Source of the DNA: Thalassotalea_F euphylliae
GTDB taxonomy: Bacteria; Pseudomonadota; Gammaproteobacteria; Enterobacterales; Alteromonadaceae
Length of the DNA: 64,000 bases
Reading direction: 5' to 3'
Assembly (NCBI RefSeq): GCF_042682785.1
Contig: NZ_JBHUIB010000004.1
Coordinates: 1-64,000, forward strand
Shown here: piece by piece, positions 6,761-15,433 of the stretch
How the letters are laid out: each line of letters starts with the position of its first letter
How positions within the stretch are numbered: position 1 is the first letter of the stretch
Position numbers and translations under genes: made by a program
Notes under the pieces: generated by a model
Told to the model about the DNA's origin: nothing
Database searches by the model: none
Seen by the model: the letters and a program-made list of their open reading frames with translations, nothing else

Positions 6761-8578
6761 GTGTTAGATAAATTACGTAATATTGCCATCATCGCCCACG
6801 TTGATCATGGTAAAACCACATTAGTAGACAAGTTGTTAGAGCAATCTGGCACTCTTGGTGACCGTTCAGATCATGACGAACGTGTTATGGATTCAAACGA
6901 TATTGAAAAAGAGCGTGGTATCACGATTCTAGCTAAGAATACGGCTATTAATTGGAATGATTACCGTGTGAATATTGTCGATACTCCGGGTCACGCCGAT
7001 TTTGGTGGTGAAGTAGAGCGCGTAATGTCAATGGTAGACTCTGTGTTACTGATCGTTGATGCGCAAGAAGGTCCTATGCCACAAACGCGTTTTGTTACGC
7101 AAAAGGCATTTGCTCAAGGTTTAAAACCAATTGTTGTTATTAATAAGATTGATAAGCCAGGTTCACGTCCTGATTGGGTAATGGATCAAGTATTCGATTT
7201 ATTCGATAACTTAGGTGCAACTGATGAGCAGTTAGATTTCCAGGTTGTTTATGCATCAGCAATTAATGGTTGGGCGACTACGGAAGAAGGTGCTACCGGC
7301 ACAGATATGACACCGTTGTTTGAAACAATTATTGACCAAGTACCTTCACCAGACGCGGATCCAGAAGGCGCTTTCCAGATGCAAATCTCACAACTAGATT
7401 ACAGCTCATACTTAGGTGTAATCGGTGTTGGTCGTGTAACACGTGGTTCAGTAAAACCAAATCAGCAGGTAACCGTGCAAACGGCTGGTGGTCAAGTTCA
7501 CAACGGCAAAGTAGGTAAAGTATTTGGATACTTAGGTCTTGATCGCCATGAAGTTGAGAAAGCAGAAGCGGGTGACATTATCGCGATCACCGGTTTAGGT
7601 GAACTTAAGATTTCGGACACGATTTGTTGTCCAAATGAAGTGGCACCATTACCGCCACTTTCTGTTGATGAGCCGACAGTAACTATGACGTTCCAAGTAA
7701 ATACGTCACCGTTCTCAGGTCAAGAAGGTAAATATGTTACATCGCGTAATATTAAAGACCGTTTAGATCAAGAGCTTATTCATAACGTAGCATTGCGTGT
7801 TGAACAGCAAGATGACCCTGACAAGTTTAAAGTATCTGGTCGTGGTGAGCTTCATTTAGGTATTTTGATTGAAAACATGCGCCGTGAAGGTTACGAATTA
7901 GCCGTATCTCGCCCTGAAGTTATTATGCGCGAAGTGGATGGCCAGCTTGAAGAACCATACGAAACCGTAACCATTGATGTTGAAGAAGAGCATCAAGGTT
8001 CAGTAATGGAAAAAATGGGCCTTCGTAAAGCTGAACTTACTGATATGGCACCAGATGGGAAAGGTCGTATTCGTATGGACTTTATCATGCCAAGCCGCGG
8101 TTTAATTGGCTTCCAAACTGAGTTTATGACATTAACATCTGGCTCGGGTCTTATTTACCATACGTTCTTACAGTACGGTCCTCATAAAGGTGGCGAGATT
8201 GGCCAACGTCTAAACGGTGTACTCATTTCAAATGCACAAGGTAAGGCGCTTACAAACGCACTATTTAACTTACAAGAACGTGGTCGTTTAATGATTGGTC
8301 ATGGTGTTGAAGTCTATGAAGGTATGATTATTGGTATTCATAGCCGAGACAATGACTTAACAGTGAATGCTCTTAAAGGTAAGCAACTAACTAACGTACG
8401 TGCATCTGGTACTGACGATGCGCAAGTACTAACGCCACCAATCAATATGTCGTTAGAACAAGCGTTAGAGTTCATTGATGATGATGAATTAGTGGAAGTA
8501 ACACCAGAGAACATTCGTATTCGTAAGAAGTGGCTAAAAGAGTCAGATCGCAAGCGCGAGAGCCGCTCTAAGAAGTAG
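6761..8578 (+). CDS. typA: Ribosome-associated GTPase TypA/BipA
   Basis: Translational GTPase related to EF-G that helps 50S assembly and stress or cold adaptation. 605 residues. G1 is AHVDHGKTTL, switch II is DTPGHADFGGE, and NKID is G4. EF-G-like domains III and V and the BipA-specific C-terminal domain follow. The GTG start (protein MLDKLRNIAIIAH) aligns with the E. coli start. A -10-like TACAAT at 6723 followed by a GC-rich ACGCGCCC stretch lies 33 bases before the start. A strong terminator follows. Confidence 0.97.
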   Translation: MLDKLRNIAIIAHVDHGKTTLVDKLLEQSGTLGDRSDHDERVMDSNDIEKERGITILAKNTAINWNDYRVNIVDTPGHADFGGEVERVMSMVDSVLLIVDAQEGPMPQTRFVTQKAFAQGLKPIVVINKIDKPGSRPDWVMDQVFDLFDNLGATDEQLDFQVVYASAINGWATTEEGATGTDMTPLFETIIDQVPSPDADPEGAFQMQISQLDYSSYLGVIGVGRVTRGSVKPNQQVTVQTAGGQVHNGKVGKVFGYLGLDRHEVEKAEAGDIIAITGLGELKISDTICCPNEVAPLPPLSVDEPTVTMTFQVNTSPFSGQEGKYVTSRNIKDRLDQELIHNVALRVEQQDDPDKFKVSGRGELHLGILIENMRREGYELAVSRPEVIMREVDGQLEEPYETVTIDVEEEHQGSVMEKMGLRKAELTDMAPDGKGRIRMDFIMPSRGLIGFQTEFMTLTSGSGLIYHTFLQYGPHKGGEIGQRLNGVLISNAQGKALTNALFNLQERGRLMIGHGVEVYEGMIIGIHSRDNDLTVNALKGKQLTNVRASGTDDAQVLTPPINMSLEQALEFIDDDELVEVTPENIRIRKKWLKESDRKRESRSKK

Positions 8579-8600
8579 TGTTTAGTCACTAATTACCGTA

Positions 8601-8628
8601 AAAAGCCAAGCATTTGCTTGGCTTTTTT
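8601..8628 (+). terminator. Terminator after typA
   Basis: AAAAGCCAAGCA and TGCTTGGCTTTT form a near-perfect hairpin (about 10 bp) with a long T-run, 22 bases after the typA stop. Confidence 0.88.
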
Positions 8629-8901
8629 ATTTCTAGTTGGGTTTCTATTCACGTACAAACTTTCCAAAAACTTCCATCTTTTTTGTAAGACATCTCTCAA
8701 ACATCTGTAGGTTTACGCATTATCAAAAGTCATAAGTCGCTTAGCCCGCGGGCTAACACACTGTTTATTTGAATAATTTTTGAAAGGTTACAAACCTGTA
8801 AACAATTTGAACGAATTTTTACAGCTGGATAACAGAACAAGCGGGCAGTCGCTGCTAGAATTTACATTATGTTGATAACTGGTTTTAGTGGAGTGAGTAG
8901 T
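8629..8901. other. Intergenic region with a 16-bp perfect palindrome
   Basis: No ORF of note. At 8741-8756 TTAGCCCGCGGGCTAA is a perfect palindrome without a T-run. A short dyad-like stretch (GGTTACAAACCTGTAAAC) follows near 8785. A -10-like TAGAAT lies at 8856-8861, 41 bases before the next start. The palindrome could be an operator for the small downstream gene. Confidence 0.4.
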
Positions 8902-9105
8902 ATGGAAACAAGCAAACTTAGCCGCATGAACTTACTTTTTGAAAAAGTCATGGCAAGTAACGCAAACTTGAAGGAACAAGCAGAGCTAAAAGCGTTATAC
9001 AAAGAATTTATTGACGATGGTCGTTCGGTTATCGATCCAAGTGCCGTGCATCAGTACTATGCAGAGCGTACTGAATCACACGGCATCTTTAGTTTGCTAG
9101 GTTAA
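8902..9105 (+). CDS. Small conserved-looking protein of unknown function
   Basis: 67 residues, mostly helical and charged, with no signal peptide or membrane segment. The ATG at 8902 was preferred to the upstream one at 8869 because GGAGTG lies ten bases before it. The protein starts METSKLSRMNLLFEKVM and ends HGIFSLLG. I do not recognise the family. It stands alone, preceded by a 270-base regulatory-looking gap and convergent with the DUF2959 gene. Confidence 0.7.
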   Translation: METSKLSRMNLLFEKVMASNANLKEQAELKALYKEFIDDGRSVIDPSAVHQYYAERTESHGIFSLLG

Positions 9106-9118
9106 GTTGATACAACCT

Positions 9119-9778
9119 CTAGCCTTCTTCACTGTTTAACAATGATAAGAAGTATTCTGATTCTTTAATTGCTGTATTCATTTCACCAATCAAGGCGTTA
9201 ATATCAGCTTTAATATCGTTATATTCGCCTTCAAGTGAGCCTATCGCTTTCGCGTTTAAGTTATGCTTGAGAAATAGCGTATTGTCTTTTAATGCAGCCA
9301 ACACAGGGTCCATTTTACTCTCAGCGCGCACCATAGCTTTGACTAACCGGTCATATTTACGGCGTGTATCTTTCATTTTCACGCGGCTTTGGCTTTTTAG
9401 TTTTGCACTGGAGTACTGTTCAATTTCATCAGCCCATTCATCAAACAACGCATCACCAACATCTTGAATGTTTTTAATGCGGTTAGACACTTCAGCAGCA
9501 GCATCTTCACTCGCTTCATAGTTCGCGAGCGTCGCTTCATACTGATCTTGTAAGTCACCGCCATCAAACTCTATCAATACTGATAATTGTTCTAACGCGC
9601 TAGTGAATTGTTCTTGGGCGTCTTGTTGCGCTTCCTGAGCGTTCTCGACTTCGTCGGCCAATAAGTCTCTTTTGTGTTTGCCAAAACTCTCCATCGCGGA
9701 GTAGTACGCAGATTGACAACCTGACAGCAAAACGAAACAGCACAAAATCCAAAAAGGTTTTGTTAGTGGCTTAAGCAT
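9119..9778 (-). CDS. DUF2959 family lipoprotein
   Basis: 219 residues. Signal peptide with lipobox LLSGC (lipidated Cys21), then a long charged coiled-coil-like region with the DUF2959 pattern (YYSAMESFGKHKRDLLADEV near the start; later SRVKMKDTRRKYDRLVKAM). The family is found in marine gammaproteobacteria as an outer-membrane-anchored helical protein of unknown role. It is two bases from the small membrane-protein gene upstream and probably shares its transcript. Confidence 0.85.
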   Translation of the reverse strand: MLKPLTKPFWILCCFVLLSGCQSAYYSAMESFGKHKRDLLADEVENAQEAQQDAQEQFTSALEQLSVLIEFDGGDLQDQYEATLANYEASEDAAAEVSNRIKNIQDVGDALFDEWADEIEQYSSAKLKSQSRVKMKDTRRKYDRLVKAMVRAESKMDPVLAALKDNTLFLKHNLNAKAIGSLEGEYNDIKADINALIGEMNTAIKESEYFLSLLNSEEG

Positions 9779-9780
9779 TA

Positions 9781-10002
9781 TCAGCCTCCCTTATATTTGG
9801 CCGCGTCAATAATGCACCAAAGATAAACTATTGGTACGAGTAACCACCCTATAGCAATCCATACTAGTATCCAAGAAATAGCCATACCAACAAAAAACAA
9901 TATCGCGGCTAACAACCTACCTTGAACTAATTGACCCAAACCGGGAAGGAAAAAACTACAAATAGCGGCTAATACGTTGCCACCTGAACCCTGACCTGAC
10001 AT
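9781..10002 (-). CDS. Small two-helix membrane protein
   Basis: 73 residues: a glycine-rich start (MSGQGSGGNVLAA), a segment FFLPGLGQLVQGRLLAAILFF and a second hydrophobic stretch ISWILVWIAIGWLLVPIVYLW, ending in AAKYKGG. The PGLGQ motif recalls the TM2 class of small membrane proteins (PGxGxxYxG), but the match is partial. It is probably co-transcribed with the lipoprotein gene two bases downstream. Function unknown. Confidence 0.75.
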   Translation of the reverse strand: MSGQGSGGNVLAAICSFFLPGLGQLVQGRLLAAILFFVGMAISWILVWIAIGWLLVPIVYLWCIIDAAKYKGG

Positions 10003-10090
10003 AGTGATATCCTACTAATTATGTTATATTTTCTAGGCTTACATGCCTTTAAAGCATAGTATAAACCTAATATAACCAAAATCGCTAATA

Positions 10091-10975
10091 ATGAAACCGA
10101 TGACCCATTTAGCAAGCCTGTTTCAACACTCTGTCGTGAAAACAATGATCGCGTTTATGCAATATTTGTATGGGCGCTTACATAAAGAGCAAATTCATGT
10201 GGTTGCAGGTTATCTATCCTATGTGACGCTAATGTCATTGGTCCCATTGGTTGTGGTTATGCTTTCAGTGATGACAGCGTTTCCTATTTTTGCCGACATT
10301 CGCACAACTATTGAAAATTTCGTCTATAGCAACTTTTTGCCAGCGGCAGGTGATACCGTTCAGGTGTATCTCACGGGGTTTGTTGAAAACGCATCAAAAA
10401 TGTCCGCTATCGCAATTACTTTTTTGTTTTTGTTTGCCTTGTTGCTGATTTCTGCGATTGATAAGAGCTTAAATCGTATTTGGGGAGTCACTGAAAAGCG
10501 CCGAATGGTGACTTCATTTTCCATGTACTGGATGGTTTTGACGCTTGGCCCTGTTTTAGTGGGCAGTAGTATTGCTGTGACAAGTTACATCGTTTCCCTA
10601 GTGTCTTTTGGTGATAATGATCTTTTTGGTTTTAGTAGTTTCTTCTTACGCCTCTTGCCGCTATTGATATCTGCGTTCGCGTTTCTGGTGTTGTATTTGT
10701 TAGTGCCTAATATTAACGTGCCCGCTAAGCATGCTGCCGTTGGAGCGCTAGTGGCCGCAATTCTTTTTGAATTTGCGAAAAAAGGCTTTGCCCTTTATGT
10801 CACGCAAATTCCTTCATATCAGGCAATTTATGGTGCACTCGCTGGTGTTCCTATTCTATTTTTGTGGGTTTACTTAAGTTGGCTTGTCGTGCTGTTAGGT
10901 GCGTTATTAACAGCGTCGATGCAAAGTTTCACTGAGCAACAAGCTACCGAGTGCAATTCGACGCAGAGCGACTAA
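10091..10975 (+). CDS. yihY: YihY/BrkB family inner-membrane protein
   Basis: 294 residues with six predicted membrane helices, beginning after the conserved AGYLSYVTLMSLVPLVVVM. SLNRIWGV and the NINVPAKHAAVGALVAAILFEFAKKGF stretch are typical of the UPF0761 (YihY/BrkB) family. E. coli YihY was once called RNase BN in error; its true role in the envelope is not settled. As in enterobacteria it lies close upstream of dtd, here with an aminopeptidase gene in between. Confidence 0.9.
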   Translation: MKPMTHLASLFQHSVVKTMIAFMQYLYGRLHKEQIHVVAGYLSYVTLMSLVPLVVVMLSVMTAFPIFADIRTTIENFVYSNFLPAAGDTVQVYLTGFVENASKMSAIAITFLFLFALLLISAIDKSLNRIWGVTEKRRMVTSFSMYWMVLTLGPVLVGSSIAVTSYIVSLVSFGDNDLFGFSSFFLRLLPLLISAFAFLVLYLLVPNINVPAKHAAVGALVAAILFEFAKKGFALYVTQIPSYQAIYGALAGVPILFLWVYLSWLVVLLGALLTASMQSFTEQQATECNSTQSD

Positions 10976-11008
10976 ACTAAAGGGATTAGCGAGCAGGAAG
11001 CAAAATGC

Positions 11009-11980
11009 ATGTCTCGAACCCTTTACCCTAAAATATCACCTACACATACCCAGCTTTTAGAAGTCGGTAATCAGCACAGCCTTTATGTTGAGCAAACGGG
11101 TAACCCTGAGGGTACCCCCGTTATATACATTCATGGTGGTCCAGGAGCCGGTTCAAGTGAAAATTATCGACGATACTTCGACCCAGAGCGTTATCACATT
11201 ATATTGTTTGATCAACGCGGCTGTGGTCGCTCTATGCCCTCTCCAAGTATTGAAGCAAATACATTGTGGGATTTGGTCGCCGACTTAGAAAGGATTAGAG
11301 AAGCGCTTAATGTTTCAAAGTGGCTCGTCACTGGCGGTTCATGGGGAACTACTGTAGCGTTAGCTTATGGTATTAAATACCCTAATCAGTGCCTGGGCTT
11401 TATTTTACGTGGTGTATTCTTGGGGGAACAACAAGAGCTAGACTGGCTTTATCAATCTTCGGGAGCTGCTCGATTCTTCCCTGAATATTATCGTGAGTTT
11501 ACGGAGATGTTGAGCTTGGATTCTCGTTCCGAGCTGCTCGAAGGCTACCACCAACTTATACATTCTGAGAATGAAATAGCAGCCACTGCCGCGGCTAAAG
11601 CGTGGTTTTTATGGGAGCTACGTTTAAGTTCAATCGAGCATCATCACGTCGATAAACGCCAAATCCAAGACAGTCACCAAGCTTTGTGTATGGCCAAGCT
11701 GTCAACTCATTATTTCGTTAATAACTGCTTTATGTCTCCAAGCTATTTGCTTGCTAATGTTGATCAAATAAGTCACCTGCCAGCGATTGTATTACATGGC
11801 CGATATGACATGGTTTGCCAGTTAGACAGTGCTTATAAACTCGTTAGCTCATGGAGAAACAGTAGCCTGCAAATACTGCCTTGTGCAGGACATAGTGGTT
11901 TTGAAACGCAAACAATAGATGCATTTTGCAAAGCGGCGGATACAATGGCATCTTTTTTTGATGAATCTACACCTGAATGA
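11009..11980 (+). CDS. pip: Prolyl aminopeptidase (proline iminopeptidase)
   Basis: Alpha/beta-hydrolase that removes N-terminal proline from peptides, MEROPS S33. 323 residues. The oxyanion motif HGGPGAGSS, the DQRGCGRS element and nucleophile elbow GGSWGTT are all present. Catalytic Asp lies in LHGRYDMV and His in AGHSG. The ATG at 11009 is followed by the family N terminus YPKISPTHTQLLEVG. The end overlaps the dtd start by four bases (ATGA), pointing to a yihY-pip-dtd operon. Confidence 0.92.
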   Translation: MSRTLYPKISPTHTQLLEVGNQHSLYVEQTGNPEGTPVIYIHGGPGAGSSENYRRYFDPERYHIILFDQRGCGRSMPSPSIEANTLWDLVADLERIREALNVSKWLVTGGSWGTTVALAYGIKYPNQCLGFILRGVFLGEQQELDWLYQSSGAARFFPEYYREFTEMLSLDSRSELLEGYHQLIHSENEIAATAAAKAWFLWELRLSSIEHHHVDKRQIQDSHQALCMAKLSTHYFVNNCFMSPSYLLANVDQISHLPAIVLHGRYDMVCQLDSAYKLVSSWRNSSLQILPCAGHSGFETQTIDAFCKAADTMASFFDESTPE

Positions 11981-12414
11981 TTGCTTTAATACAACGTGTT
12001 TCTCATGCCAATGTTGTGGTTGAGGGAGAAGAGGTCGGCGCGATTGAAAAAGGGCTGCTGGTATTACTGGCGGTAGAGCCAGAAGATAGCGAGGCCAAAG
12101 CGAAACGGCTGGCTGAACGAGTTGCAGGTTACCGTGTGTTTGAAGATGAAAACGGCAAAATGAATCGTAATGTCGAACAAGCCGGTGGTGACATATTAGT
12201 GATTTCGCAGTTTACCCTTGCTGCCGATACCTCAAGTGGTATGAGACCGAGTTTTACTGGGGCAGCGGCGCCAGAATTTAGTAAAGGACTGTATCAATAT
12301 TTTACAAGGCAATTAAGAGAAAAAGGATTCGAAGCGCCAACTGGGGTATTCGGTGCAGATATGAAAGTTTCTCTGCTAAATGATGGCCCGGTAACCTTTC
12401 AACTCACCATATAG
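11977..12414 (+). CDS. dtd: D-aminoacyl-tRNA deacylase
   Basis: Hydrolyses D-amino acids and glycine mischarged on tRNA, an RNA-based proofreading enzyme acting as a cytoplasmic homodimer. 145 residues, normal length. The two active-site motifs are visible: SQFTLAA (standard SQFTL) and NDGPVTFQL (standard NxGPVT). Start and stop fit the family exactly (MIALIQRVSHANVVVEGE). Translationally coupled to pip. Confidence 0.97.
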   Translation: MIALIQRVSHANVVVEGEEVGAIEKGLLVLLAVEPEDSEAKAKRLAERVAGYRVFEDENGKMNRNVEQAGGDILVISQFTLAADTSSGMRPSFTGAAAPEFSKGLYQYFTRQLREKGFEAPTGVFGADMKVSLLNDGPVTFQLTI

Positions 12415-12502
12415 CGAATTTCTGCTTGTCTTTAACATCGTGGTTACAAATCGTAACAGGCCCGCTATAGATTTAACGCTAGAATACGCGCCCAAAGCAT
12501 AG

Positions 12503-12859
12503 ATGAGTAGTGGTGTTTTTATGTGGTTGTTTATTAGTGTTGTGTTTGTTGTGATTGCAGCAATTTTTGCGACGGTGTCATATCGTGAGAATTTAAAGAT
12601 GAGAGCGACGGTCTACTTGATTGTGCGTGACCAATATAAACAATTAAATCCAGCGCGCTGGAATGAAAAAGTTGATTATATTTGTGCACAGCCGAAGCAA
12701 GATGTATTGGCTTTTATCAATCAAGCAAACTCAGATAAATTGCAAAGCGATACGTTTTTGATTATTCAATTAGCGTATGCAGCGGGCTTCAATGCTCGTC
12801 CAGCAAAAGCAACCAAAGTGTTAACGTCGAATGAGCTAAATGATTCATCCGTTCGTTAG
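12503..12859 (+). CDS. Small single-pass membrane protein of unknown function
   Basis: 118 residues. One hydrophobic helix (about 7-27), then a basic cytoplasmic-type domain (ENLKMRATVYLIVRDQYKQLNPARWNEK...). I do not recognise the family. A -10-like TAGAAT with a GC-rich ACGCGCCC discriminator lies at 12480-12492, just before the ATG; this leaves a very short leader. A second in-frame ATG at 12521 is possible. Confidence 0.65.
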   Translation: MSSGVFMWLFISVVFVVIAAIFATVSYRENLKMRATVYLIVRDQYKQLNPARWNEKVDYICAQPKQDVLAFINQANSDKLQSDTFLIIQLAYAAGFNARPAKATKVLTSNELNDSSVR

Positions 12860-12899
12860 GCTAGATAATTGATTAGCAAGAAGCTGTTTTTCAGGCAAT

Positions 12900-12923
12900 A
12901 AAAAAGCCTTACCGAAGTAAGGC
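12900..12923 (-). terminator. Terminator facing left
   Basis: GCCTTAC-CGAA-GTAAGGC forms a 7-bp hairpin with a tight tetraloop. The U-run (six T) lies on the minus strand only, so it terminates transcription arriving from the right. This supports a short minus-strand transcript from the 13.1-kb area. Confidence 0.75.
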
Positions 12924-12968
12924 CTGAAATGCTCGCTGTATGGTCTTGTTGAACAAGCTTCTTGTTAT

Positions 12969-13121
12969 TTATTTCTTAACTAGCGCGGTAGTTTTATAAC
13001 AAAGCCATTTTGCGATTGCAACAAATTGGTAAAACTTTAATAGAGTAACTACACTACGTTGTTTTTCGTATTTTAGCGTGATGTTCACCGATATTCGCAG
13101 CAAAGTCCTGTTTTGCTTCAT
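12969..13121 (-). CDS. Possible small basic protein (50 residues)
   Basis: ATG at 13121 opens a 50-codon frame rich in lysine and arginine (starts MKQNRTLLRISVNITLKYEK, ends YKTTALVKK). The only ribosome-site candidate is GAAAAG, ten bases upstream. The case for a real gene is the minus-strand terminator 46 bases beyond the stop. An untranslated RNA from the same transcript is the alternative. Not recognised. Confidence 0.35.
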   Translation of the reverse strand: MKQNRTLLRISVNITLKYEKQRSVVTLLKFYQFVAIAKWLCYKTTALVKK

Positions 13122-13273
13122 AATCACTTTTCTAACATTTTGATTATTCTTCAATAAACATAACGTTCATAAATTGCGCTTGATCAACAGAGTGCGTCTT
13201 TTGGTCACGGTTCATAGATCTATTCTGGGGGCAGTGGTAGAATGCGCGCACGCAAATTGAAGGTCTGAATTTA

Positions 13274-14341
13274 ATGACAACTTTACAAAACGACACTTAT
13301 TTACGCGCGCTTTTGCGTGAACCTGTAGACTACACGCCAGTATGGATGATGCGTCAAGCAGGCCGTTATTTACCTGAATATAAAGAAACGCGTAAAGATG
13401 CTGGCGATTTTATGTCGTTATGCCGTAATACAGAGTTGGCGACTGAGGTAACGATTCAGCCTTTACGTCGCTTCAAACTTGATGCGGCTATTTTGTTCTC
13501 AGATATCCTTACGATTCCAGATGCAATGGGACTAGGCCTTTATTTTGAAACGGGAGAAGGTCCTAAATTTGAGCGCCCGATCACCTGTAAAGCGGACGTG
13601 GAAAAAATTGGTCATCCAGATCCAGAAGGCGAACTGCAATACGTGATGAATGCTGTGCGTTCAATTCGTAAAGCGCTAGACGGTCAAGTACCACTCATTG
13701 GTTTCTCAGGCAGCCCATGGACGCTAGCAACATATATGGTTGAAGGTGGCAGCTCAAAAGCATTCACTAAAATCAAAAAGATGATGTATGCAGAGCCTCA
13801 AACGCTACATTTGCTTTTGGATAAGCTAGCAGATTCCGTGATCAGCTACTTGAACGCACAAATAGCTGCAGGCGCTCAGTCTGTGATGGTGTTTGACACG
13901 TGGGGTGGTGTGTTGTCGCCACGTGATTACAAAGATTTCTCATTGCAATACATGCATAAAATTGTTGATGGCTTAACGCGTCATAACGATGGCCGCAAAG
14001 TGCCTGTGACATTGTTTACAAAGAATGGCGGTATGTGGTTAGAGTCGATTGCAGCTACGGGTTGTGATGCATTGGGCCTAGATTGGACCATTAATATTGA
14101 AGATGCAAAGGCACGTGTTGGCGACAAAGTTGCGTTGCAAGGTAATATGGACCCGTCAATGCTTTATGCGCCTAAAGAGCGTATCGAAGAAGAAGTTGCT
14201 ACGATTTTGAAAGGTTTCGGTGACGGTGGCACAGGACACGTATTTAATTTGGGTCACGGTATTCACCCAGATGTGAACCCAGAGCATGCAGGTCACTTTA
14301 TTGAAGCGGTTCACCGCTTAAGTAAGCCTTACCATAAGTAA
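13274..14341 (+). CDS. hemE: Uroporphyrinogen decarboxylase
   Basis: Decarboxylates the four acetate side chains of uroporphyrinogen III to give coproporphyrinogen III, in heme synthesis. 355 residues, the usual length. N-terminal signature PVWMMRQAGRYLPEY, then GFSGSPWTLATYM and the substrate region NLGHGIHPDVNPEH. A -10-like TAGAAT at 13238 with a GCGCGC discriminator lies upstream. Single-gene unit with its own terminator. Confidence 0.98.
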   Translation: MTTLQNDTYLRALLREPVDYTPVWMMRQAGRYLPEYKETRKDAGDFMSLCRNTELATEVTIQPLRRFKLDAAILFSDILTIPDAMGLGLYFETGEGPKFERPITCKADVEKIGHPDPEGELQYVMNAVRSIRKALDGQVPLIGFSGSPWTLATYMVEGGSSKAFTKIKKMMYAEPQTLHLLLDKLADSVISYLNAQIAAGAQSVMVFDTWGGVLSPRDYKDFSLQYMHKIVDGLTRHNDGRKVPVTLFTKNGGMWLESIAATGCDALGLDWTINIEDAKARVGDKVALQGNMDPSMLYAPKERIEEEVATILKGFGDGGTGHVFNLGHGIHPDVNPEHAGHFIEAVHRLSKPYHK

Positions 14342-14396
14342 ATGCGAACAAGGTTGTTATTGTCTCGATTTTAGCAACCAGATAATCATATTGATA

Positions 14397-14430
14397 AAAG
14401 GTCGTTGGCTACGGTTAATGGCCTTTTTTA
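14397..14430 (+). terminator. Terminator after hemE
   Basis: AAAGGTC and GGCCTTT pair (one G-T) around a 16-base loop that can itself fold, followed by TTTTTA. It lies 56 bases after hemE. The stretch from 14431 to 14621 holds a repeated CCCACCCAAAGCA (near 14497 and 14528) and no supported gene. Confidence 0.6.
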
Positions 14431-14621
14431 TTGGACTATCTTAAAGGCTTACTTGTTGCCTGTACTCGGTAATCTATTATCGAATGTACTAATCACCCAC
14501 CCAAAGCACCACTTAATTTGCGTACCTCCCACCCAAAGCAATAAGGGCTGGCCTGTTCTTTCCGAGAGGGGATTGCTATCATCGCTAGTCTTTCGTTTAT
14601 TGATGTTTCAAGGTAATCACT

Positions 14622-15293
14622 ATGTCTGTATCTGCGTTAGAGCGCATCGTCGTCGAGCCAAATGTTCCCGCTACCACCTGCGTTATTTGGTTGCATGGGT
14701 TAGGCGATTCAGGTGAAGGATTTGCGCCTATTGTGCCGGCATTTAATTTACCAGCCAACCACGGTATTCGCTTTGTGTTTCCTCATGCACCAATGCAACC
14801 TGTCACGATAAACCAAGGTTACGTAATGCGTTCTTGGTATGACATAAAGAGCATGGATTTGCACAATCGTGCAGATATGGAAGGTGTGCTTGAATCGGAA
14901 GTACTTATTAAGGAATTGATTCAAGAACAAATAAATGCGGGTATTCCCGCCAATCGTATTGTGCTAGCAGGGTTTAGCCAAGGCGGTGTATTAAGCTTGT
15001 TTACTGGCTTACGCTACCCAGAAACATTGGCAGGCATTTTGGCGTTGTCATGTTATTTGCCAACAAGTGACCGCCTTCCAGAAGGTTGCCATGACGCCAA
15101 CCGTGATACAAAAATTTTGCAGCACCATGGCGAGCAAGATGAAGTGGTGCCGTATATCGCAGGGCAAACTGCATATCAGCTATTGGCAGGGGCAAACTAT
15201 AAGACCCAATGGCAAAGCTATAAGATGGGACATAATCTAGTACCACAGCAAATCAGTGATATCGCCAACTGGCTTAAAGCTCGCTTGCTATAG
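14622..15293 (+). CDS. Carboxylesterase/phospholipase family hydrolase
   Basis: 223 residues of the Abhydrolase_2 family (carboxylesterase, acyl-protein thioesterase-like). WLHGLGDSGEGF is the oxyanion segment, GFSQGGVLS carries the nucleophile serine, and HGEQDEVVPY and KMGHNL supply Asp and His. Cytoplasmic; acts on short-chain esters in characterised homologues, but the physiological substrate is unknown. The ATG at 14622 follows AAGGTAATCACT, giving a usable ribosome site. Confidence 0.9.
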   Translation: MSVSALERIVVEPNVPATTCVIWLHGLGDSGEGFAPIVPAFNLPANHGIRFVFPHAPMQPVTINQGYVMRSWYDIKSMDLHNRADMEGVLESEVLIKELIQEQINAGIPANRIVLAGFSQGGVLSLFTGLRYPETLAGILALSCYLPTSDRLPEGCHDANRDTKILQHHGEQDEVVPYIAGQTAYQLLAGANYKTQWQSYKMGHNLVPQQISDIANWLKARLL

Positions 15294-15356
15294 TATTTGC
15301 CTTGGAATTGTTTTAGTTACATGAGCTTGTAGGTGTTTAGCTAGTCCTAAAACAAA

Positions 15357-15386
15357 AAAGCACTTGGCTATAGACCAAGTGCTTTT
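15357..15386. terminator. Bidirectional terminator between esterase and pyrE
   Basis: AAGCACTTGG and CCAAGTGCTT form a perfect 10-bp stem with A-run before and T-run after, placed between two converging genes. Confidence 0.88.
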
Positions 15387-15433
15387 CAATTTGCTCCCAT
15401 TGAGGGCAAATGTGCGCGTAAAACTGGTTTAAC

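Noticed and set aside
14497..14545. Repeated CCCACCCAAAGCA as a mobile element trace
   Set aside because: Only two short copies, no inverted ends and no gene; likely chance or small duplication.
14405..14716. 103-codon frame between hemE and the esterase
   Set aside because: Begins inside the hemE terminator, overlaps the esterase start in another frame, and its composition looks random.
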